A stretch of 64,000 nt of DNA, from contig JABFGK010000002.1 in the NCBI GenBank assembly GCA_013112555.1, positions 496,001-560,000 on the forward strand, in the 5' to 3' direction. Positions 44,874 to 53,589 of this stretch are shown piece after piece. Below the pieces are notes generated by a model. It worked only from the letters and a program-made list of their open reading frames with translations. It searched no databases and was not told the DNA's origin. How positions within the stretch are numbered: the stretch's first letter is position 1; every line of letters starts with the position of its first letter. This stretch comes from Planctomycetota bacterium (GTDB lineage: Bacteria > Planctomycetota > Phycisphaerae > Phycisphaerales > UBA5793). The position numbers and the translations under genes were made by a program.

Positions 44874-46589
44874 ATGATCGAGGCAGAAGAACATCACGCC
44901 GGAATCACACCGGACGGCCCGACGGGCTCAGCGCCGTCATCGCCGGTGCGCGCTGACACGGAGCAAGGAGGTCACGCGAACCCGGCTGCTCCCACCGCAG
45001 AGGCTGCTGACTCCGATTCGAATGCGCCTGAGGCCTCGGCACCGATCAAGGTGACGACCCGCTCCATGACACGGTCCAACGAGAGTGGGGATGACAACAA
45101 CGCCGGCTCCGGATCTGAAAAACAGAAGCCGATGGCAACCAAAGAGACGAGCAACGACCCGGCACCGGGCACGTCGTCCGATGGCCCCTCGCCGCTCGCG
45201 GATGCTGAAGCAGAGTCCGGGGCCACGGGAACGTCCCCGCTCGCATCGGCTGACCGGACGGCTGCAAAAGACCCGAATGTCCCGATGCAGCGCACGCTGA
45301 GTGCTGCCGCTGAAATCGAGGGGCGCGGCCTGTTCCTGGGTGAACCCGTGACGTGCGTGATTCTCCCAGCACCGCCCGATCACGGCATCGTGTTTGAGCG
45401 GACCGATCTTGATGAACCGGTCCGGATCCCGGCCTTTGTTGCCAATGTGATTGACCGGGCGCGACGTTCAACCCTCCGCGTCGGCGAGGGATCAGTCGAA
45501 ACCTGCGAGCACTGCCTGTCGGCGCTGGCCGGCCTGGGTGTGGATAATGCCCTGATCAAACTGACCGGACCGGAACTGCCGTGCGGGGACGGCTCGGCGA
45601 TGCCGTTTGTGGATGCGATTCTGGCTGCCGGCATCGTCGATCAGGATGCCGAGCGACGGGTGCACCGCATTACCCAACCGATCACCGTGCAGGACGGCGA
45701 CTCGATGCTGGCTGCCCTGCCGTCGGACAGCCCGGACCTGCAGATTCTGTACGATCTGGACTATGGCCAACCCAGCCCGCTGGCACGCCAACTCCATTCG
45801 TTCCGACTCACGAGCGAGTCATACATCGAGCAGATCGCGCCAGCACGCACGTTCAGCCTGCAGGCCGAGGCGCAGGCTCTGTGGGATCGGGGCATGTGCC
45901 AGCACCTGACGCCGCGCGATGTTCTGGTCATCGGCGATGACGGCCCGATTGATAACGCCTTCCGATTCGACAGCGAGCCGGTTCGGCACAAGATTCTCGA
46001 CCTCATCGGCGACCTCTATCTGCTTGGCCGGCAGGTGCAGGGGCGAATCGTCGCGTACAAGTCAGGCCACGCGCTGAACCACACGCTCGTCAATAAGTTG
46101 CTCGAACAGATTCGTGTCCGGGAGCGGACCGACATTGCCGGGCGGCGGCCGCAGATGGATATTCGACGTATCCTCAGCCTGCTGCGGCATCGCTATCCCA
46201 TGCTGCTGGTTGATCGCGTCATTGAGATCGAGGGGGATCGGCGCGCCATCGGCGTGAAGAACGTCACCATTAACGAACCGTTTTTCCAGGGTCACTATCC
46301 GGGTGCACCCATTATGCCCGGCGTGCTGATCGTTGAGGCACTGGCCCAACTGGCCGGCCTCCTCGTCAGCAACGTTCTTGAGCATAAGGGCAAAATCCCG
46401 ATACTACTGTCTATGGATCGTGTCAAACTCCGCCGTCCCGTCGTCCCCGGTGACCAGTTGGTGCTGGAAGCCGAGACGATACGAGCACAAGGTCGGATGG
46501 CGAACGTGATGTGCAAAGCCTTCGTCGCAGGGGATCTGGCCGCCGAGGCACAGGTTAAATTCCTTCTTGTCGACGAAGAACAGGATTAG
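44874..46589 (+). CDS. lpxC-fabZ: Bifunctional LpxC deacetylase / FabZ dehydratase with long disordered N terminus
   Basis: 571 residues from the ATG at 44874, which has AGGAAG upstream; a TTG at 44733 and an ATG at 45285 are alternatives. Residues 1-137 are a low-complexity Ser/Ala/Glu/Asp-rich stretch. LpxC follows (~138-415): QRTLSAAAEIEGRGLFLGEP; zinc ligands in 'TCEHCLSAL', 'HKILDLIGDLYLLG'; SGHALNH. FabZ is at the end (~425-571): 'RYPMLLVDRVIEI', catalytic His and Glu in 'QGHYPGAPIMPGVLIVEALAQ'. The LpxC step commits to lipid A; FabZ serves fatty acid elongation. The fusion is known from other phyla; the extension is unusual. Confidence 0.9.
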   Translation: MIEAEEHHAGITPDGPTGSAPSSPVRADTEQGGHANPAAPTAEAADSDSNAPEASAPIKVTTRSMTRSNESGDDNNAGSGSEKQKPMATKETSNDPAPGTSSDGPSPLADAEAESGATGTSPLASADRTAAKDPNVPMQRTLSAAAEIEGRGLFLGEPVTCVILPAPPDHGIVFERTDLDEPVRIPAFVANVIDRARRSTLRVGEGSVETCEHCLSALAGLGVDNALIKLTGPELPCGDGSAMPFVDAILAAGIVDQDAERRVHRITQPITVQDGDSMLAALPSDSPDLQILYDLDYGQPSPLARQLHSFRLTSESYIEQIAPARTFSLQAEAQALWDRGMCQHLTPRDVLVIGDDGPIDNAFRFDSEPVRHKILDLIGDLYLLGRQVQGRIVAYKSGHALNHTLVNKLLEQIRVRERTDIAGRRPQMDIRRILSLLRHRYPMLLVDRVIEIEGDRRAIGVKNVTINEPFFQGHYPGAPIMPGVLIVEALAQLAGLLVSNVLEHKGKIPILLSMDRVKLRRPVVPGDQLVLEAETIRAQGRMANVMCKAFVAGDLAAEAQVKFLLVDEEQD

Positions 46590-46776
46590 GAGAGCAGCCA
46601 CGACAACGGGTGACGATGGGTCCGTGGGCCACACAAATGAATGCCTGCGACGAGAACGACGTGTGAGAAGCCGTGACCGGACCAGCGGGTGGATGCCCCC
46701 CTTTTCCGGCCCTGCAAACACAGACGGCTTCCGTGATATGAACATAACACCACCCGATACCGGCTGAAACCGAACC

Positions 46777-47718
46777 ATGACCAATATCCATCCAACTGCG
46801 ATCATTGACCCGACGTCCGAAGTGGGACGAGACGTCGAAATCGGGCCCTACAGCGTCATCGGGCCGCGCGTCCGCATTGGGGACGGCTGCGCGCTGCATT
46901 CGCACGTCACCATCACCGGGCCGAGCGTCGTTGGGGCCGACAACGTCTTCTATCCCTACAGCGTCATCGGGGCCGACCCGCAGGACCTAAAATTCCACGG
47001 CGAGAACTCGAGCCTCGTCATCGGTGACCGCAATCAGATCCGCGAACACGTCACCATCCACCGAGGGACCGACAACGGCGGCGGCGTGACGGAAGTCGGC
47101 AGCGACAACCTCATCATGGTGGCAGCCCACATCGCCCACGACTGTGTCGTCGGGTCCCATTGTGTCATTGCCAATATGGTGATGCTCGGCGGCCATGCCG
47201 TCATCGAAGACTGTGCCAACATCGGCGGGGGCACGGGCGTTCACCATTACACAACCATCGGGAAACTCTCATTCGTTGCCGGCCTGTCGCGCGTGAAGAA
47301 GGACGTCCCGCCGTTTATGAAGGTTGAAGGCGATCCGCTTGAGGTTCGTGGCGTAAATACCATCGCCTTGGCTCGCCGTCAATACAGCGAGGATGAGATC
47401 AGCGGTCTGAAGGAAGCCTACAAACGCCTGTTCCATCACCATCATCGCAGCAACGGCACCGCAGCACCGGTCGTTACGACCACCGTGCGCAATGGCAGCC
47501 GAGGCAGCAACCGACCGCCTTCCAAGGGCCGGCCGAGCCAGGCCATTGAGTGTCATCCGCCGATGTCGGTGACGATCGAGGAACTGATGAGCGAGTACGC
47601 CCATCTCACCACCGTCACGGATCTGTGCCGGTCGCTGAGCCAGTCCGCCGAGGGCGTGCACGGCCGATCGCGTGAAAAGACGCGCGAAGACAGTAAGTTC
47701 GCCACCCAGCCGAAATAA
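46777..47718 (+). CDS. lpxA: UDP-GlcNAc acyltransferase LpxA
   Basis: 313 residues. First lipid A step: transfers a hydroxyacyl chain from ACP to UDP-GlcNAc. A left-handed beta-helix of hexapeptides from the start (IHPTAIIDPTSEVGRDVEIGPY), with the typical 'YSVIGADPQDLKFHGENSSLVIGDRNQIREHVTIHRGT' and the catalytic-His region 'MVAAHIAHDCVVG'. The C-terminal helical part is present ('VEGDPLEVRGVNTIALARRQYSEDEISGLKEAYKRLF'), followed by ~90 extra residues rich in Ser/Arg/Pro beyond the usual ~260. Confidence 0.95.
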   Translation: MTNIHPTAIIDPTSEVGRDVEIGPYSVIGPRVRIGDGCALHSHVTITGPSVVGADNVFYPYSVIGADPQDLKFHGENSSLVIGDRNQIREHVTIHRGTDNGGGVTEVGSDNLIMVAAHIAHDCVVGSHCVIANMVMLGGHAVIEDCANIGGGTGVHHYTTIGKLSFVAGLSRVKKDVPPFMKVEGDPLEVRGVNTIALARRQYSEDEISGLKEAYKRLFHHHHRSNGTAAPVVTTTVRNGSRGSNRPPSKGRPSQAIECHPPMSVTIEELMSEYAHLTTVTDLCRSLSQSAEGVHGRSREKTREDSKFATQPK

Positions 47719-47822
47719 CGTCTGCCCCCTTCTTTTGCCCTCATCGATTCATGTCTCAACCTTTCCTGATCAAGACATGTCCCCGTTGACATTGGCGGGT
47801 ATGGTGCGCAGTGTGAACCACA

Positions 47823-47925
47823 CCCCACGGATTGGAATCCGTGGGCTTGTCGCTCCATACGCGTCGAATCAAGCCCACGCACTTGAATGCGTGGGGTCTG
47901 TCATCCGGAGGCACATTCCATGAAA
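47823..47925 (+). repeat. Hairpin-pair leader element, copy 1
   Basis: Two hairpins, CCACGGATTGGAATCCGTGG and the stem CCCACGCA..TGCGTGGG, followed by GGAGG and the start codon at 47920. An almost identical copy precedes the next gene (49187-49290), and the first hairpin alone recurs at 50576-50611. Confidence 0.8.
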
Positions 47926-49167
47926 CGACTCACGTTCTGGCTGGCCGGCATTCTCGCATTTCTGGTCGTGCTGATCGTCTTGTCGGTCGTCATCTTCGTG
48001 CTGACGGGCAAGTCAGCGCTGCGAAACAAATTGGCAGTATGGGAAGAGGCCGGCGGGGCAGCCACGATGGCTGAGTATGCCGAGAAGTGGAATGGGCAAC
48101 TCACTGAATCTGAGATGCAGGCGGGTGTCGCTTTTGCCAATGCGCTGGCGGCCACCCCCAGTGAGAATCCCGAAGAGATCAGCGACAATGATCTGGTGGG
48201 GGACGAGGCTGACACGGCAGACCTGCAGGCCCTGGCCACCTGTGTCGAGGCTGCGGAAGAAGCACTCGCGCTTGCTCATGATGCTGCCGATGCGGATGTG
48301 ACACGCTGGCCGATCGCAGTCGCGGAATCTGATTCTTACATGGATATGCTGGGGGAGACGGTCGAGTCGCTGGGTAACCCGCGCAGCCTTGCGAAGTTTC
48401 TCCGAATTGAGGCGGTGTACCGTGCCCGTCAGGGTGACATGGAAGGCGCTTTCGAAAGCATTGAGACAGGGTTGCGATTGGCGCAGTATGAGACCCGGCA
48501 GCCGACGTTGCTCAGCCATCTGGTTGCCATTGCAATACAAGCGATAATCCTCGATACGATCGACACAACGATGACACAAGTAACACATCCGGACACGCTG
48601 CCCGATCTGTCCTCGATTGATGCGCTGTTGCAGCGAAGCATGATGCGGCCGCATGTCCGACCAGTGATGCTCGGCGAAGGAACCTACGGCCTGTCAATGT
48701 ACTCGGATATGGCCGCCCGAAGCATGCCGGAAGTGCTCAGCGGGATTCTGTATGGGCATGTGGCGGCACGGTATCTCGAGTATCTGCTGGATGGGATCGA
48801 GTATTACGAACGGCAGGCGCTGCAGCGCACCGATGCGAATCAGCCACCCATTCCGCCGAAGTGGACCGGCGTCTCGCTCCTGGCCCCGGCAATTGAGAAG
48901 TACAATGCCGCCGTCACACGCTGCGATGCCAAGACCCTCCTGGCGCGCCAAGCCATCCAGTTGACCGAGTATTACCGGGAACACAAGGCCTTCCCTGCAT
49001 CCGAGGACTTCCAATCCCTTGCCACGAACGAAGCACATGGCTTCGTGATCACGTACACGCTCAGTGATGATGGGCATACGGTGACGCTCGGGTGTGAGCC
49101 GCATCCCGATTTCAACACGAAGGAGGCCGATGCGGTGAGTAAGGAAACGTGGGAGTTGACGTGGTGA
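47920..49167 (+). CDS. Single-pass membrane protein of a local paralogue family (1 of 3)
   Basis: 415 residues from the ATG at 47920 with GGAGG nine bases upstream. N-terminal anchor: MKRLTFWLAGILAFLVVLIV, LSVVIFVLTG. The rest is soluble, mostly helical and probably periplasmic: 'AATPSENPEEISDND', 'TCVEAAEEALALAHDAADA', 'FESIETGLRLAQYETRQPTLLSHLVAIAIQ', and a C-terminal part 'LARQAIQLTEYYREHKAFPAS', 'GFVITYTLSDDGHTVTLGCEP'. I recognise no family; the end resembles soluble pilin-like or general-secretion minor domains only loosely. The last ~75 residues are almost the same as in the next gene. Confidence 0.75.
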   Translation: MKRLTFWLAGILAFLVVLIVLSVVIFVLTGKSALRNKLAVWEEAGGAATMAEYAEKWNGQLTESEMQAGVAFANALAATPSENPEEISDNDLVGDEADTADLQALATCVEAAEEALALAHDAADADVTRWPIAVAESDSYMDMLGETVESLGNPRSLAKFLRIEAVYRARQGDMEGAFESIETGLRLAQYETRQPTLLSHLVAIAIQAIILDTIDTTMTQVTHPDTLPDLSSIDALLQRSMMRPHVRPVMLGEGTYGLSMYSDMAARSMPEVLSGILYGHVAARYLEYLLDGIEYYERQALQRTDANQPPIPPKWTGVSLLAPAIEKYNAAVTRCDAKTLLARQAIQLTEYYREHKAFPASEDFQSLATNEAHGFVITYTLSDDGHTVTLGCEPHPDFNTKEADAVSKETWELTW

Positions 49168-49217
49168 TCGCCGTATCACGATATGACCCCACGGATTGGA
49201 ATCCGTGGGCTTGTCGC
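48934..49217 (+). repeat. 284-bp direct repeat, copy 1 (gene 3' end plus hairpin)
   Basis: Matches 50328-50611 with only four mismatches that I can count. Covers the last 78 codons of the first paralogue, its stop and the first hairpin of the leader element. The upstream parts of the two genes are much less alike. Confidence 0.85.
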
Positions 49218-49290
49218 TCCATACGCGTTGAATCAAGCCCACGCATTTGAATGCGTGGCGTCTGTCATCCGGAGGCACATTTCATGAAAC
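49187..49290 (+). repeat. Hairpin-pair leader element, copy 2
   Basis: Same order of parts as copy 1 at 47823-47925: CCACGGATT hairpin, CCCACGCA stem, GGAGG, start at 49284. The second stem has one base change on each arm side (CATTTGAATGCG), keeping pairing. Confidence 0.8.
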
Positions 49291-50561
49291 GTCTCACGCT
49301 CTGGTTCGTCGGCATTTTTGCTTCCCTGTTTGTGCTGTTGCTCATAACAGTGGTCATCTTTGTCTTGACCGGGAACAGCCGGCTTGACAAGGAGCGTCAG
49401 GCGTGGCAGGATGTCGGCGGCGTAAACAGCGTTTCGGATCATGTCAAGACGTTGAATGCGGATGTGACCGAGTCTGATCTCGAGGCTGCAGACCTCTGGC
49501 AACAGGCTATGGCAGCCCTGCCAAGTGATGAACCGGAGTTGCTCAGAGGAAAGATCGACTTCGATACGATCGAGACTGCACAACTGGAATCAATACTCAG
49601 TGGTGCAGAGCACGCGCTCCGGCTGACTGATCAGGCAGCGCAACTGGCACCTGCACATTGGCCTGTTGTGTATGATGCGACGGCACCCACGTTTGACAAC
49701 TTCTACGGCATATCGTTTCCCTATTCACGAGCACGCACGTTATCTCGATACCTCAGACTTCGTGCCATGCTGGACATGCGAAACGGGGAGACTGACACAG
49801 CGGTGCAGACCGTCAAAACTGGATATGCGCTTGCCGATTTTTCCGGGGCTCAGCCTGCCATTCTGCCCTACCTTGTAGATATTTCCCTGCGCGCCTCCAT
49901 GCTCGATTTGGTGAGGCACATGATGGACCATGCCGACGGCATTGACTCAATGCCTGACCTGTCATCGCTTGATGCAATGCTGGATGCCGGCCGACCTCGA
50001 ACAGCCCTTCGAGCCGCCCTGCTGGGTGAGGGCGCGTTCGGGCAGACGGCATACAAGGAAATGGGAACGCTGGTGAATCAGCAGGTATCCGGTTCGAGCA
50101 AGCCCTCCGGAACGGGTATCCCACGCCTGTTGAGTGTGGTCGGGAGCCATGACCAGGCTGAGTATCTGATATACATGCGCTCGTGGATTGAGTACGTCTC
50201 ACTGCCGGCAGTCGAGCGAAGCGACACCGGCAGGCCGGAGATGCCGCCGTCGTGGGCGCTCCTTGCCTCGATCATTGTGTCGGCCCTTGATCGAGCAAAC
50301 GCAGCGACAACGCAGATTGAAGGTAATACCCTCCTGGCGCGCCAAGCCATTCAGTTGACCGAGTATTACCGGGAACACAAGGCCTTCCCGGCATCCGAGG
50401 ACTTCCAATCCCTTGCCACGAACGAAGCACATGGCTTCGTGATCACGAACACGCTCAGTGATGATGGGCATACGGTGACGCTCGGGTGTGAGCCGCATCC
50501 CGATCTCAACACGAAGGAGGCCGATGCGGTGAGTAAGGAAACGTGGGAGTTGACGTGGTGA
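49284..50561 (+). CDS. Single-pass membrane protein of a local paralogue family (2 of 3)
   Basis: 425 residues from the ATG at 49284. Anchor: MKRLTLWFVGIFASLFVLLL, ITVVIFVLTG, followed by 'VNSVSDHVKTLNADVTESDLEAADLWQQAMAALPSDEPELL'. The middle repeats the family layout ('AEHALRLTDQAAQLAPAHWP', 'DTAVQTVKTGYALADFSGAQPAILPYLVDISLRASM'). The C terminus is nearly the same as that of the previous gene. Same function unknown status. Spacing and leader duplicate those of paralogue 1, so a whole unit of ~1.36 kb was tandemly duplicated and then diverged in its 5' part. Confidence 0.75.
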   Translation: MKRLTLWFVGIFASLFVLLLITVVIFVLTGNSRLDKERQAWQDVGGVNSVSDHVKTLNADVTESDLEAADLWQQAMAALPSDEPELLRGKIDFDTIETAQLESILSGAEHALRLTDQAAQLAPAHWPVVYDATAPTFDNFYGISFPYSRARTLSRYLRLRAMLDMRNGETDTAVQTVKTGYALADFSGAQPAILPYLVDISLRASMLDLVRHMMDHADGIDSMPDLSSLDAMLDAGRPRTALRAALLGEGAFGQTAYKEMGTLVNQQVSGSSKPSGTGIPRLLSVVGSHDQAEYLIYMRSWIEYVSLPAVERSDTGRPEMPPSWALLASIIVSALDRANAATTQIEGNTLLARQAIQLTEYYREHKAFPASEDFQSLATNEAHGFVITNTLSDDGHTVTLGCEPHPDLNTKEADAVSKETWELTW

Positions 50562-50611
50562 TCGCCGTATCACGATATGACCCCACGGATTGGAATCCGT
50601 GGGCTTGTCGC
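50328..50611 (+). repeat. 284-bp direct repeat, copy 2
   Basis: See 48934-49217. It ends with a truncated leader element: only the first hairpin, then CACCGGATGCACACGATTAG instead of a second hairpin and gene. A similar GCACCGGATGCGCACGATTT follows the third paralogue at 54900. Confidence 0.85.
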
Positions 50612-50809
50612 ACCGGATGCACACGATTAGCCCGCGGGGAATACACCAAGGGCGCGCCATGCGACGGGTACGGAGATTGAGCAATCCGTTTTTCACCTTT
50701 TTCCGCTGTATTCGACGGATTTCATGCCCCATTTCCCAACGAATCGTGTGTAATGATCGTGCACATGGATGACCCATATCGAAATCGTTGACTGATGGAG
50801 CCGTGAGAG

Positions 50810-51784
50810 ATGATGAAGATCAAACCGAGACGTTCCGGATCACTCTGTCGCCGTTGCCTTCCGATAACCTGTGCTGCTGCGGTGGCGCTGCTGGTCGGCG
50901 CATCAACCGTCCTCGCCGACGGGTCCAGCGGCTGGGATGAGTATCCCGAGGGGTTCCTGCCCAAGACGGTGTATTCCGGCAACATTGCTGCCTACGACGC
51001 ACGCACGTTCTACTTCGACCCGCCCACGGTGTTTGCCGTCGATGACCCCTGGCGGTTCATTGATGAGAACCCGGACATGGCCCAGTACCACTCACCGCCC
51101 AACGTCTTCCAGACAGCCGGCTACATCGGCGGCGGGGGCTGGCTCGTCACACGGTTGGCCACCATGGGACTCACCACCGGCCAGGTCGAGACTGATGCGC
51201 GCGTCAACCTGTTTTACTATGAGGCCGACCCCGAGTTCATCGGCACGACCATCATCCTCGAAGCCTCACGTCGCGGCCAGGTGGTCGCCGACGACCGAGT
51301 CACGATCACCGAGTACCGCAAGATCGTTTTGCAACGTGAGTTCATCATCAGCGGCGTCGAGTTCGATACGCTGAGAGTACGCTGCACGCGTGAGGACTAC
51401 CCGCCGATTGCCGGCGCCCTGCTGGCAATTGACAATCTCGAAATCACCGGCGGCGGGCTCCCGAGTGATCTCGAAATCGAAGCGCCTGTTCCTGCATTGG
51501 CCGGGGCGGAGAACACGCTCACTGCGCGCTGGCATACACCCGGCGATCGGATCTATTTTGCCTGGGGTACGGAAGTCGGGGCCGTTAATGTGCCGCGATG
51601 CCAGGGTCTCGTAGCGGATTTGAAGAACGCACAGATGATCGACTCTGCCATCGTGGGGGCCGACGGGATTGCTTCGATTTCCTTCATGGCTCCGGTGGCT
51701 GCGCTGGATCGCAGCATCTGGTTCCAGGCCTTTGAGATCGGCAGTTGCACGAAGAGTCGATTCGCGCCGGTGACGTTCGAGTGA
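50810..51784 (+). CDS. Secreted protein with divergent tail module
   Basis: 324 residues with signal peptide (CLPITCAAAVALLVGASTVLA). Residues ~38-215 form a beta-rich domain with no repeats: 'GWDEYPEGFLPKTVYSGNIAAYDARTFYFDPPTV', 'GYIGGGGWLVTRLATM', 'TIILEASRRGQVVADDRVTI', 'ALLAIDNLEITGGG', suggesting a jelly-roll carbohydrate-binding type body. Residues ~225-324 are a divergent tail like those of the beta-helix proteins: PVPALAGAENTL, IYFAWGTEVG, ADGIASISF, IWFQAFEIGSC. It lies far from the main array, so the tail is used genome-wide. Confidence 0.75.
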   Translation: MMKIKPRRSGSLCRRCLPITCAAAVALLVGASTVLADGSSGWDEYPEGFLPKTVYSGNIAAYDARTFYFDPPTVFAVDDPWRFIDENPDMAQYHSPPNVFQTAGYIGGGGWLVTRLATMGLTTGQVETDARVNLFYYEADPEFIGTTIILEASRRGQVVADDRVTITEYRKIVLQREFIISGVEFDTLRVRCTREDYPPIAGALLAIDNLEITGGGLPSDLEIEAPVPALAGAENTLTARWHTPGDRIYFAWGTEVGAVNVPRCQGLVADLKNAQMIDSAIVGADGIASISFMAPVAALDRSIWFQAFEIGSCTKSRFAPVTFE

Positions 51785-51914
51785 CGGGAGATTCAGGGGA
51801 ACCGGAATTGGGCCCGACCGATGCTTGTTTTTGCAATGTGTGTGCACTACTTGAAGCAATCTGTTGTACGCCTAGACTGAGCGGTTGCCCGGTTATGCTT
51901 TGAGGGTATTCGGC

Positions 51915-52684
51915 ATGGCTCTTGAGAACGTCGAACTCTATATGGACTGGACCAAAGCGAAGCCATTTGAGGGCATTGCGGATCCGGTTCCGTTTTTCAG
52001 GAACCCGTATTACTTTCGGCTCAATCAACGCCGGTTTGAGCATCTTGCTTCCCTGAACCTGCCGATACGAGACCGATCTGTGTTCGAAGTTGGTGCTGGG
52101 ATCGGGGACCACACGCAGTACTTCCTCGATCGAGATTGCTCGGTTTGCGCTACCGAGGGGCGTGACGACAACGTCGAGTACCTTCGACAGCGCTACACTG
52201 ACCAGTCGCGTGTTGAGGTCAGCAAACTGGATCTCGATGATCTGCCCGATGCTCCGGCTGCAGTCTGCGATATTACATACTGCTATGGCATCTTATATCA
52301 CCTGACAAAGCCGGCCGACGCGATTGCCTATCTGAGTGCTGCAACACACGATTTGATGCTCATTGAGACCGTCGTTGCGCCAACAGAGACGGACGAGTGT
52401 GTCCTGGTTCCTGAGAGTATCGCTCGTTGCTCGCAATCGCTCAGAGGTCAGGGGTGTCGGCCGGGCCGATCGTGGGTGATGGCGAGGTTGCGCGGCATTT
52501 TCAGTATGTGTATGTACCGAAAACACAACCGTTTCACCCGGAGTTTCCGATCGACTGGGACGTGGTGGCACGGCACAACGCCGGGCAACCCCGTGCTGTG
52601 TTTATCGGCTCTCGCAGTCGGCTTGACAATCCAGATCTTACGGATTCACTCTCGCCCCGCCAGACACGGGCTATCGGTCGATAG
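51915..52684 (+). pseudogene. SAM-dependent methyltransferase, frameshifted
   Basis: Starts at 51915 (MALENVELYMDWTKAKPF). A Rossmann methyltransferase: SAM motif 'VFEVGAGIGDHTQYF', acidic 'ATEGRDDNVEYL', 'DITYCYGILYHLTKPADAI'. Near 52491-52496 the frame shifts by -1: frame one reads 'GCRPGRSWVMARLR', and the frame of 52427-52684 continues 'HFQYVYVPKTQPFHPEFPIDWDV', then 'RAVFIGSRSRLDN', which aligns with the end of the intact homologue downstream. Likely acts on a small molecule or glycan; now broken unless the read is wrong. Confidence 0.75.
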
Positions 52685-52690
52685 TGAGAC

Positions 52691-53437
52691 ATGGTTCGCA
52701 TTCAGATACAGAGGTCACCTGAGATGATTCAGGATCCGAGACATGATTTTCACACTGCCGAGCAACTACGGTTGAATGATCGTCGTCTCGAACACTTGAC
52801 CGCTTGCGGGCTGGCCCCCACGCAATGCCGCGTTCTCGACGTGGGTGCCGGCCTTGGTGATCTGGCCATGTACTTTCACGACCGTGAATGCCAGGTGTCC
52901 GTGACGGACGGGCGAGCCCTCAATGTTGAGATGATCAAGGCAGGGCAGACGGCTGCACCGACACGGCGCGCTGCCGTCATTGATCTGGACAGTCCCCCCG
53001 GGCCCCCTCCGGTTCCGTACGAAGTTGTTGTCTGTTACAGTGTTCTGAATCTGCTCGAAAGGCCGGCACAAGCTATTGGGTTTCTGGCAAATTGTCTCAG
53101 CCGGCGTGGGGGCATGCTGTTGCTCGAAACACCGGTACTGTGTGCAGCCGGCACGCATTTTCACACGAAGCAGGCACCGGATGATCGTCCGACTGGTTCC
53201 CTTCATGGAGTGGAGTGTCACTTCACACGGCATTGGGTTTGGGAGAAACTCAAGGCCTGCTTTTCACATACTTACATTCCCGAACTACAGGTGTGTCACG
53301 ACGAGTTCCCATTGTCATGGGATGAATGTAGGGCCGATCGAGCGCAAACAGCCCGGGCCGTTTTTGTGGCGTCTCACGGCTCGATCAACAATCGACTCCT
53401 GTCAACCCGTCTTCTCAACCGGCATCGTCCCGGTTGA
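52691..53437 (+). CDS. SAM-dependent methyltransferase
   Basis: 248 residues from the ATG at 52691; an ATG at 52724 with GAGGT before it is a likely alternative. Rossmann core: 'RVLDVGAGLGDLAMYF', 'SVTDGRALNVEMI', 'YEVVVCYSVLNLLERPAQAI', 'GGMLLLETPV'. The C-terminal part 'HFTRHWVWEKLKACFSHTYIPELQ' matches the neighbouring broken copy, so both come from one duplication or are two related enzymes. The substrate is unknown; such FkbM/Methyltransf-type enzymes often modify sugars or lipids. Confidence 0.82.
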   Translation: MVRIQIQRSPEMIQDPRHDFHTAEQLRLNDRRLEHLTACGLAPTQCRVLDVGAGLGDLAMYFHDRECQVSVTDGRALNVEMIKAGQTAAPTRRAAVIDLDSPPGPPPVPYEVVVCYSVLNLLERPAQAIGFLANCLSRRGGMLLLETPVLCAAGTHFHTKQAPDDRPTGSLHGVECHFTRHWVWEKLKACFSHTYIPELQVCHDEFPLSWDECRADRAQTARAVFVASHGSINNRLLSTRLLNRHRPG

Positions 53438-53589
53438 CTCGTCATATCTGGATCTTGGCGTTTGAAGTGAAAGGCTGTGCCAAGCGCCGACTTATACCGG
53501 TGACGTGTGAGGAATTGACCGAATGAACACGCCCACGCATACCTGGGCGGGGCGGTCCGTGGGGTATAATTGCCCGGAGGTCACCTGTC

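Noticed and set aside
47823..50611. Insertion sequence ends around the paralogues
   Set aside because: The hairpin repeats bracket the genes, but there is no transposase, no target duplication I can see, and each repeat carries the ribosome site of the gene.
51915..52700. Programmed -1 frameshift in the methyltransferase
   Set aside because: No slippery X-XXY-YYZ heptamer or strong downstream hairpin near 52491; decay or read error is simpler.
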